A stretch of 9,965 nt of DNA from CAYTLW01 sp964438735 (GTDB lineage: Bacteria; Myxococcota_A; UBA9042). Positions 1-8,100 of the stretch are shown here, one piece after another (positions within the stretch are counted from its first letter, which is position 1; every line of letters begins with the position of its first letter). The stretch is taken from assembly GCA_964438735.1 (NCBI GenBank), contig CAYTLW010000195.1:1-9965 (forward strand), in the 5' to 3' direction. The notes beneath the pieces were generated by a model. The model made no database searches. It was not told the origin of the DNA and saw nothing but the letters and a program-made list of their open reading frames with translations. The translations under genes and the position numbers were made by a program.

Positions 1-37
1 TCTCCTGTGAGGTTTGCATGGAGTGGTGACGTTCTGT

Positions 38-120
38 CGCCGCTTCGCGGCTCGGACTGGAGGGACTGCCAGACCTGGGGCTTACGCCCCAGGCTAACAC
101 CTGACGCCGCTTCGCGGCTC
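38..120. repeat. Hairpin-containing 16-base direct repeat pair (REP-like cluster)
   Basis: The 16-mer cgccgcttcgcggctc occurs exactly at 38-53 and again at 105-120, with start points 67 bases apart. Each copy contains a perfect inverted repeat, gccgc-ttc-gcggc (39-51 and 106-118). Between the copies lies a stronger stem-loop (74-93). Closely spaced GC-rich palindromes outside genes are typical of REP-type dispersed elements; that this one is dispersed in the genome is inference from form alone. The remaining sequence to about 170 continues in similar CGCGG-rich words without a clean palindrome. Confidence 0.5.
74..93. repeat. Perfect 8-bp stem-loop with TTAC loop
   Basis: cctggggc (74-81) pairs exactly with gccccagg (86-93) around the four-base loop ttac. 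No T-run follows, so it does not look like an intrinsic terminator for the + strand. Its position between the two direct repeat copies suggests it is part of the same repeat element. It could alternatively act as a transcript-end or mRNA-stability hairpin for a gene upstream of the window. Confidence 0.55.
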
Positions 121-802
121 TTCTCGCGGCCTCGCGCGGCAAGCAGAGCTTCTCCCGCGTCGCTCGGCACACCACTTCCCGAGTCCAGGAAACTGGGGAA
201 GTACCTACGGTCCGTCGAACTGAGTGGGGCGTCGTGGCGGGCAGGGGCCTGGTTTCGCGCAAAGCCGCAAAGCCGCACTTTGGGGGGGCCAGACACCTGG
301 GTTGTTGTGAGTGGGATTCCGGCGCCCTCGCTGGGCTCCAGGCTCACCGCGCGCTATCCTGGCCCCTCGCAGGAGAGCGGTCGTGAACTTGGCAGGATGC
401 AATCCCGAGCCGACAACGTCGAAGGGTCAGAGACACGACGGCAGCGGTGGCAGATGGCCCGAACTGCAGATCGCCCCACCCCTTCGTCCCACTCCGGCCA
501 CACTTGTCGCCGCGCTGGCTTTGGGCGCCCTCTTGCTCGTTCCAGTCTTTCGCCTGCCTGTCGGCATTGCCCTGGCCGCGGGGCCCCTGGTCCTTCGTGG
601 CGGTGTTCGCCTGCCACTACATGGCGTCGAGCGACCCAGCCCCTACTCGGCCGTGCCGGCAGAATGGTCGTTCTACATCCAGACGGGCCTGCGGGTCGTG
701 TATCCCAGGTAGGGGTGCGTTCGCTCGGGTTCATGCCCCGGCCGACCGGTCCCGGACAGCTGGCATTGCACATCGACACGACACCGTAGACGATGGAACG
801 CC

Positions 803-1954
803 ATGAACGCGCCCCTCGAGACCGCCTCCGAAGCCGCCGCGACCCTGCACGGCCGGCGCAGCGCACTTGTTGACGCCGTCGTGGCCACAGCAGACGCCGT
901 CGCCCCGCCGGATCTGCGCGCCTTGATGGAGCCCGCCATCCGCAGCTTCGATGCCCCTGAAGTCGACCTGCTCGCCGAAGTGCTGCGCGAGATCACCGAT
1001 CTCGACCAGCGCACCGTGCGCGACGTGATGGGCCGCGACGGGGAAGTGGTCGCCGTGCATCACTACCCCGCCTGCCGCCGGGAGGATGCGGAGTCCTCCT
1101 GGGATCACCGGACGGCCTACCCGACGGCTCGACGCCTGCGCGGCGCGCTGCTGGACGGCCTGCTGGCGGGTGATGGCGTCGATGTCCAGGGCATCGAAGG
1201 GGTGCGCGCGGCGAATGACGCGGGCAAGCGTCTGCTCTTCATCGCCAACCACGAGAGCATCTTCGATCTCGCGGTCCTGCCCCACGCGCTCGCGGCGGCC
1301 GGGCTGGGCGAGCTGGCCGACCGGTTGACCATGTTCGTCAACCCCAAGATCTTCAACATGCCCTTCGTCAACCTCTTCATCTGCAAGCCGACAGGCCTCA
1401 TCAAGGTGCCCCAGAGCCCGCGCATCGCGGCCAATGAGAGCGTCATGGGCACGGACGAGATCCTGCGCCGCGCCGGGCATGCGTTCAATGTGGCTCGCCA
1501 GCGGCTCGCGGCCGGGGACAGCCTGGTGATCTATCCGGAGGGTTTGCGCAGCGAGGGCCTGCTGCATCGATTTGCCCGGGCCTATCTCGACCTGCTGCGG
1601 CCGGACTCTCTGGCGATGGCGGGCCTGGCTGCCGATGATGTCCTGCTGGTGCCGTGGGCCCATCGTGGCGTGCGCACCTTGGAGGGCGCCGCGCCCGGTT
1701 CCGCTGGGGTCAGCCTGCGTTTCGGCGCCCCGGTATCGCCGACCCGCCTGTTCGAGGTCGTCGCCAAACACTCAGCTGGAGTGGCCGGCCATGTCGCGGG
1801 ATTCCTCGTGGCGCGCTTGTTGCCGGAGCGTCAGCGCGGTGTGTATGGCCAGGCGCCAGGCGACTACCTCGACCACCCCCACTTCAGGTTGCGCATTCGG
1901 CAGCACACCCTGGACGAGATCGGGGTGGCGCGCGGGCTATCAGAACGGCTGTAG
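803..1954 (+). CDS. PlsC/LPLAT-superfamily acyltransferase (probable glycerophospholipid acyltransferase)
   Basis: The predicted enzyme transfers a fatty acyl group to a lysolipid-type acceptor, most likely in phospholipid synthesis at the inner face of the cytoplasmic membrane. The 383-residue product has the superfamily blocks in order: block I NHESIFD (N149, catalytic H150, D155, the Hx4D pair); a region around residues 194-208 (KPTGLIKVPQSPR) where the acceptor-binding block II lies; block III YPEGLRS (244-250); and block IV around VLLVPWAHRG (280-289). Leu replaces the usual Thr of the EGTRS motif. Typical PlsC proteins have about 240 residues; here roughly 130 residues precede the catalytic domain and about 90 follow, neither part recognised. 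Hydrophobicity is modest, with no clear signal peptide. The ATG at 803 is the first ATG in frame after the stop at 710-712, but no strong Shine-Dalgarno precedes it. Acyltransferase is firm; the exact acceptor (lysophosphatidate, glycerol-phosphate or lyso-ornithine lipid) is not. Confidence 0.88.
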   Translation: MNAPLETASEAAATLHGRRSALVDAVVATADAVAPPDLRALMEPAIRSFDAPEVDLLAEVLREITDLDQRTVRDVMGRDGEVVAVHHYPACRREDAESSWDHRTAYPTARRLRGALLDGLLAGDGVDVQGIEGVRAANDAGKRLLFIANHESIFDLAVLPHALAAAGLGELADRLTMFVNPKIFNMPFVNLFICKPTGLIKVPQSPRIAANESVMGTDEILRRAGHAFNVARQRLAAGDSLVIYPEGLRSEGLLHRFARAYLDLLRPDSLAMAGLAADDVLLVPWAHRGVRTLEGAAPGSAGVSLRFGAPVSPTRLFEVVAKHSAGVAGHVAGFLVARLLPERQRGVYGQAPGDYLDHPHFRLRIRQHTLDEIGVARGLSERL

Positions 1955-2004
1955 ACGGTGTCGAGCCTTCGTTGTGCGGCCGTGGTCCGCGCAGCATCGC
2001 AGTT

Positions 2005-2033
2005 TTGCCGACCACCACATCCGAAGCTATCTT
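2005..2033 (+). promoter_or_regulatory. Weak candidate sigma70-type promoter for the giant lipoprotein gene
   Basis: In the gap between the two genes, TTGCCG (2005-2010) and TATCTT (2028-2033) are separated by exactly 17 bases. They match the consensus -35 at three and the -10 at four positions. Transcription would begin near 2040, giving a leader of about 15 bases that still includes the ribosome binding site. Such matches arise by chance, and cotranscription from the acyltransferase gene is an alternative. Confidence 0.27.
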
Positions 2034-2044
2034 TCGATGGTATC

Positions 2045-2050
2045 GGAGGT
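2045..2050 (+). promoter_or_regulatory. Ribosome binding site GGAGGT
   Basis: GGAGGT lies four bases upstream of the ATG at 2055. It is a near-perfect Shine-Dalgarno sequence and fixes the start of the giant gene. The peptide that begins at this ATG is a complete lipoprotein signal sequence, which supports the same start. Confidence 0.8.
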
Positions 2051-2054
2051 GCCT

Positions 2055-2129
2055 ATGGTTCGCCCTCACCTACGCGGCCTCGTCTTCTGCCTGTCGGTCG
2101 CGCTGTCGGCACTCTGCCTGGCGGCCTGT
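2055..2129 (+). other. Lipoprotein signal peptide with lipobox LAAC
   Basis: Residues 1-25 have a short basic start (MVRPHLRG), a hydrophobic core (LVFCLSVALSALC) and the lipobox L22-A23-A24-C25. By the family rule, signal peptidase II would cleave before Cys25, which is then lipidated. Ser26 at position +2 is compatible with transport to the outer membrane by the Lol system under the enterobacterial rule; other phyla may differ. A low-complexity Ala/Ser/Asp/Glu tether (about 26-45) follows before the first extracellular cysteine. Confidence 0.88.
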
Positions 2130-5100
2130 TCGTCGCCCGACGAAAACACCGGCGCCGTCTCCGACGCCGCCTCCGAAACCGCCGCCGCCTGCCCGGGCGG
2201 CGTCGCCTGCCCCTGCGCCAGCAACGCCGACTGCGGTAAGCCCAAGCTCTGCATCGAGACCCTGGATGGACGTCGCTGTGCCGCCGCTTGCACCGACAGC
2301 TGCGCCGAGGGGCAATCCTGCCTGCCTGTCGCGGGCATCAACGCCTGCCTGCCCACCTGGGGACTGCTCTGCCAGCCCTGCAGCGCGGCCGCCGATTGCG
2401 CCGTCGAGGGCCTCAAGAACACCGCCTGCGTCCGTCACGGCGCCGAGGCTGGCAGCTTCTGCGGCGCGCCCTGCGTCGACACCGCCGACTGCCCGGCGGA
2501 CTTCCGCTGCGACATCGTCAACAAGGTGGCCGGCGGCACCGTCAAGCAGTGCGTGCCCGACGGAAAGGGCGGGACCATCGGCGCCTGCACCTGCGGCAAG
2601 GCGGCGGTGGACAGCCTGCTGACCACGCCCTGCCAGTTGCCCTGGACGAAGGACGGCAAGACCATCGGCACCTGCAAGGGCGAACGGAGTTGCTCGTCCG
2701 ACGGATTGTCGGCTTGCACCAAGCTCAGCGCCGCAATCGCCGTACATCTATGCTCCACAACGGATTGCGCTGACGGTGGCATCGGCCCGTGCGACGACGG
2801 CGACCCCTGCACCAAGGGTGAGAAGTGCTTCAACGGGCAGTGCGTCGGCGGCACCAATACCTGCGCCTGCACCGCCGATGGCGACTGCTTCGACGACGAC
2901 AACGTCTGCAACGGCAAACCCTACTGCGCCAAGGACAAGCTGCCCTGGTCCTGCAAGCCGAACCCGGCGACGGTCATCACCTGCGACGCGTCCGGCGACA
3001 CCGACTGCCTGGTGAACACCTGCCACAAGGGGACCGGCGAGTGCAGCGAGCAGCCGGCCACAGGCGACGCTTGCGACGATGGCGACGCCTGTACTGCCGG
3101 CACCATATGCGACGCCAAGGGAGACTGCGGCGGCGGCACGCCGACCTGCAGCTGCACCTCCGATGACGAGTGCGCCAAACTCGACGATGGCGACAAGTGC
3201 AACGGCACCTTCTTCTGCGACAAGGCCAGCCAGCCCTATACCTGCAAGCTCAACCCCGCCACGGTGATCTCTTGCCAGGATCCCGACGATGGCGACTGCC
3301 TGCAGAACGCCTGCCAGCCCGCCAGCGGCGCCTGCAAGCTGGTGCCCCTGCCCGACAACGCCACCTGCAGCGACGACATCGCGTGCACCCTGGGCGACCA
3401 CTGCAAGGGCGGCGACTGCGTGCCCGGCACCGCCTGCGCCTGCAACACAGATTCCGATTGCACCGACAAGGACGATGGCGACAAGTGCAACGGCGTGCCT
3501 TTCTGCGACAAGACCACCGGCACCTGCCAGCCCAACCCGGCCACGGTGGTCAACTGCAAGACCGTGGACGACACCGCCTGCCTGCAGGTGCAGTGCGAGC
3601 CCACCAGCGGCCAATGCGTCGGCAAGGCGGTCAACGAAGACGGCCCCTGCGATGACAACAACGCCTGCACGCCGGCCGACACCTGTGTCGGCGGCAAGTG
3701 CACCGGCGGCACCAGCACCTGTCTGTGCAAGACCGACGCCGACTGCGCCAAGCAGGACGATGGCAACCTCTGCAACGGCAGCCTGTTCTGTGACAAAAGC
3801 GGCGACCAGGCGGTCTGCGCCCTCAACCCGGCGTCGAAGGTCGTCTGCCAGAGCGTCGACGACACCTTCTGCGCCAAGAACCTCTGCCAGAAAAAGACCG
3901 GTAAATGCGTGCTGACGCCGACCAATGACGGCGAAACCTGTGATGCGGACAACAACGCCTGCACGCCGGTGGACCAGTGCAAGGCGGCCACCTGCACCGC
4001 CGACGCCAACGTCTGCGACTGCCAGGTCAACGCCGATTGCGCCGCCAAGGAAGACGGCGACCCCTGCAACGGCACGCTCTACTGCGACAAGACCCTGGAC
4101 AAGCCCAAGTGCGTGGTCAATCCAGCCACGGTCATCACCTGCCCGACGGTGGACGACACCGCATGCAACAAGAACCTCTGCCAGCCAAAGACGGGCACGT
4201 GCAGCAAACAGCTGCTGGCCGACAACTCCTTGTGCGATGACGGCAACCCGTGCAGCGCCGGCGACCGCTGCAAGGCCGGCGCCTGCACGCCGGGGCTGAA
4301 CATCTGCAAGTGCCAGTCCAACGCCGACTGCGCCGCCGACGAGGATGGCAACCTCTGCAACGGCACCCTGTACTGCGACAAGTCCGGCAAGACCCCATTA
4401 TGTGTGGTCAATCCCGCCACGCTCAAGACCTGCCCTGCGCCGAAGTCATCATGTCAGGTCAGCACCTGCCAACCCAAGTCCGGCACCTGCACCGTGACCA
4501 ACCTGGGGGACGGCCTGTCCTGCAGCGACGGCAACGCCTGCACCACCAAAGACGCCTGCAAGGAGGGCGCGTGCACCGGCACGGCCAAGGACTGCGACGA
4601 CGCAATCGCCTGCACCGTCGATGGCTGTCTCGCCGGCGGCTGCAGCCACGTGCCCGATGCCAACGCCTGCAAGGACGCCAAGGCCTGCGAACAAGGAATC
4701 TGCGACCCGCTCAAGGGCTGCCAGTACGCGGTCGCCAAGGATGGCGCGCCCTGCGCCGACGGCGACGCCTGCCTGGTCGGCAGCACCTGCACCGGCGGCA
4801 AATGCGGCGGCGGCCAGCTCAAGTCCTGCGACGACAGCATCGAGTGCACCAAGGACAGCTGTCTGGCCGGCGTCTGCAAGAACGTCGCCGACGACAGCGC
4901 CTGCGATGATGGCAATTCCTGCACCCTGAACACCTGCGCAGGAGGCAAATGCAAGGTGGACCTGCCCAAGGAGGCGACCTGCGGCGGCGACGACAAGTGT
5001 GTGCAGGCCGGCAAGTGTGAAAGCGGCAAGTGCATTGGCAAGCCGGTGGTCTGCGATGACGGCAACGGCTGCACCAAGGATCAGTGCACCCAGGAAAAGG

Positions 5101-8100
5101 GCTGCCAGCACGCCCCCGTCGATGGCGCTCCCTGCGACGACGGAAGCGCCTGCACCAAGGGCGACGTCTGCGACGGGCAGGGCGGCTGCACCGCCGGCAA
5201 GCCGCTGCTCTTCAACCTGCTCTTCACCGGCGGACTCGGCGACCACGCCAGCGCCATCAGCAGCCTCAAGGGCGGCGGCTGGCTGGTGGCCGGTACGCAG
5301 ACGGATGCGGCCACCCTGCGGCCGACCATCCGCCATGTGGACGAGGTCGGCCAGGTCCAGGCGGTGACCGCCTACAAGCCAGCCGGCGGCAAGGTATTCG
5401 GCGTGCTGCAGCTGGCCGACGGGCAGGTGGTCGCGGTGGGGCACCTGGAGAGCAAGACCCACGGCAAGCAGATCCTGGTGGCCCGGGTTGATGTGGCCAA
5501 GGGGCAGTGGCAGGTGGAGGGCAACGATGGCATCGGCGGTCTGCACCACGATCGCGCGGTCGACGTGGTGGCGCGTCCAGAGGGGGGCTGGATCGTGATG
5601 GGCACCCGGCGCACGCCGGCCAAGGTCGCCGAGCCCTGGATCGCCGCCTGGGATGGCGCCGGCAAGCAGGTGCTCGACCGCACCCAGGCCATGACCGATT
5701 CGACGGTCTCGATCGCCGCCGCGATGGCAAAGGGCGTGCTCTTCAGCCTGGTTCAGACCGGCATTCCCGGCGGCACCATCACGACCCTGGCCCGCACCAA
5801 CCCCAAGAGCGGCAGCACCCTGGGCTGGGTCCGTCTCGGTGGCCAGGGTCATTGGCTCGGACGCGACCTCGTGCAGGTGGACGGCGGCTTCGCGGTCGTC
5901 GGCCAGGCGCCGGGAGTCGGCAAGGATCCACCCCGAATCTGGCTGGCGCGCACCGATGGCCTCGGCCAGGTGCTCTGGCATCGCTTCTACGGCGCGGCGC
6001 AGCTCTCTGATGCCTTCGGGCTGGCAGCGCTGAACGAAGGCTTCGCGCTGGCCGGCAAACGCGTGACCGCCGATGGCAAGGGCAGTCACCGCCTGGTCTT
6101 GCGCACCGACAGCGTGGGCCGTCAGCTCGCCCTGCGGACCTTGCCCCCGGGCGGCCCGGACCGCGCGGTGGCCATCATCGGCGCCAACAATCAACTCCTC
6201 GTGGCCGGCGGCCACGGCGACGGCAGCGGCAAGGATCGCTGGTGGATCGAGCGCATGGACGCCTTCGGCCACAGCGGCTGCGGCGGCAGCGGCAAATGCT
6301 TCACCTGGGCGCCGGCCACCTGCAGCGATGGCAACAGTTGCACACTGGACGGCTGCGACCCCAAGTCGGGCTGCAAATCGGCGCCGACCACCGGTGACTG
6401 CACCATGGCCGGCGAGTGCAGCGTGGGTGGCGCCTGCACCAATGGTAAATGCAGCTCCAAGGGCCCTCGCTTCGGCGACGTGCCGCTGAACGTGGGCGAT
6501 GCGCCCGACACCATCACCGGCGTGGTGGCATTGGCGGACGGTGGCGCCCTGCTCGGCGGCCGGACCGGCAAGGTAAAAAAGGGCGGCCACTGGCTGCGTC
6601 GACTGGACGCAGACGGCAGCGTGCGCTGGACGAAGGCGTTCGGCCAGGGCGATGAACAGGGCATCGGCGGCGTGGCCGCGCTGACGACAGAGCGCCAGTT
6701 CGCAGTGGGCTACGTCACCGCCGGCGGCCAGAAGTCGCAGGGCTGGTACGGGCGCATCGACGAGGCGCCCGATGGCACCGTTTCGATTCAGGAGAAGACC
6801 TTCGGCGGCACCGAGCAGGATGTGCTTGTACACATCGCCGTCATCAACTCGGACAGCGTGGTCGCGGTCGGCACCACGGCGTCGATTGGCGAGGGAGGCA
6901 AAGACATCTGGGCCCTGCGCATCCGCGAGGGCGGCAGCGTCGCCTGGCAGACCCCCCTGGGCGGTCCCGGAGATGACGAAGGCGTGGCTGTGGTGGCCCA
7001 AGGAGAGGGCGCTGCGGTACTGGGCGCGGCGACCTTGCCTGGCGTTGGCAAGATGGTCGGCGTGCTGAGCCTGAGCGCCGGCGGACAACAGCGCTGGATC
7101 CAGGTGCTGGGCGGTACGTCCGGCAACAAGGCCGGCGCCTTGACGGCGCTGCCGGATGGCGACCTCGCTGTCGCCTTGAGTGTGGGCAGTGCAGATGGCA
7201 GCTTCGCCGTCCGGCTCGTCCGGCTCGACGCGGCCGGTGCGCTGGTCTGGCAACGCGACCTGCTGGGGGCCGGCAATCGAGTGCCCAAGGCCATCGTGAA
7301 TCTGCCAGAAGGCCTGGCCCTGGCGGGCACCCAGATCGGCGCCGACAAGAAGATGCGCGGTTTCGCACAGGCCACGGATCTCGACGGCCAGCATGGCTGG
7401 CAGTACGCGTGGACGACAGGCGATGCGCGCTTTCCCATCACGTTGGCCCGCCTCGCCAACGGTGACCTCATGGCCGCCGGGAGTTCGATCAGCAAGGCAG
7501 GCACGCCGGCAGGCTGGTTGACCCGAATGTCGCCGTGGGGACATGACGACTGCACGGCAGCCGGTAAGTGCGGCGGAGTGCCGGCCAACAAGTGCGACGA
7601 CGACATGCCCTGCACGATGGGCAAGTGTGCGGCCTCCAGCGGTATCTGCAGCCAGAAGCTCGTCGCCGGCCGCTGTGACGACGGCAAAGCCTGCACTACC
7701 CTGGGCACCTGCAGCACCGGCAAGTGCGCCTCGGGCACGGTACGCCTGTTCACCGGCGACAGCGGCAAAGCGGGCCACCTGGGCGGCAGCGCCAGCGCGT
7801 CCACCCTGGTGCGACACGGCGACGGCAGGCTCTTCGTCGCCACCGGTGGCGACACGGGCAAGGGGCCCCGTGTGGTCGAGGTCAACGATGGCGGCAAGGT
7901 GCTCGGCCAGACGGCCCTGGTCGGCGGGCCCGAGGACCAGCCCATTCGGATGGCGCTCGATGGCGCCGGCGGCCTGTTGCTGGCCGTATCCACGGGCATC
8001 GGATCCTCTGCCAGGGCCGCAGTCGCCGGCATTCAGACCACCACGGGCAACCCCAAGGTCGCCTGGCAGAAGGTCTTCGGCATGACCGGCGTGACGGTGC

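Larger units (their letters stand above)
1..802. other. Region without a convincing gene, upstream of the acyltransferase
   Basis: I find no reading frame here that resembles a protein I know. The first 120 bases contain hairpins and a direct repeat (listed separately), and an 8-base tandem duplication gcaaagcc lies at 259-274. One + strand frame is open at 311-712 (133 codons). Its second half contains a hydrophobic stretch (around LVAALALGALLLVPV), but its first half is rich in Arg and Pro with poor codon bias, and no ribosome binding site precedes its ATG, so I do not call it a gene. A small membrane protein starting later in that frame cannot be excluded. The region probably also holds the promoter of the gene at 803, but I could not identify one with confidence. 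Confidence 0.5.

Noticed and set aside
74..93. Stem-loop as an intrinsic terminator
   Set aside because: No T-run follows on either strand; it fits a repeat-element hairpin better.
7..789. Open + strand frame of 260 codons across the upstream region
   Set aside because: It runs through the hairpin repeats, is rich in Arg, Ser and Pro, and lacks a ribosome binding site and any domain.
766..794. TTGCAC (766-771) as a -35 element for the acyltransferase gene
   Set aside because: The sequence 17 bases downstream (GACGAT) is a poor -10 and transcription would start at or within the start codon region.
731..1771. Open frame of 346 codons on the - strand opposite the acyltransferase
   Set aside because: The + strand frame carries the complete acyltransferase motifs; the antisense product has no recognisable feature and is a GC shadow.
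2748..3614. Hydrophobic-looking - strand frame rich in Val, Ala and Gly
   Set aside because: The apparent hydrophobicity comes from the reverse complement of GAC, GCC and TGC codons in the Cys-rich array, not from a membrane protein.
2868..4592. CRISPR-like or recent DNA tandem repeat
   Set aside because: Units are about 285-294 bases, coding, and conserved at protein rather than nucleotide level; there are no short identical repeats with unique spacers.
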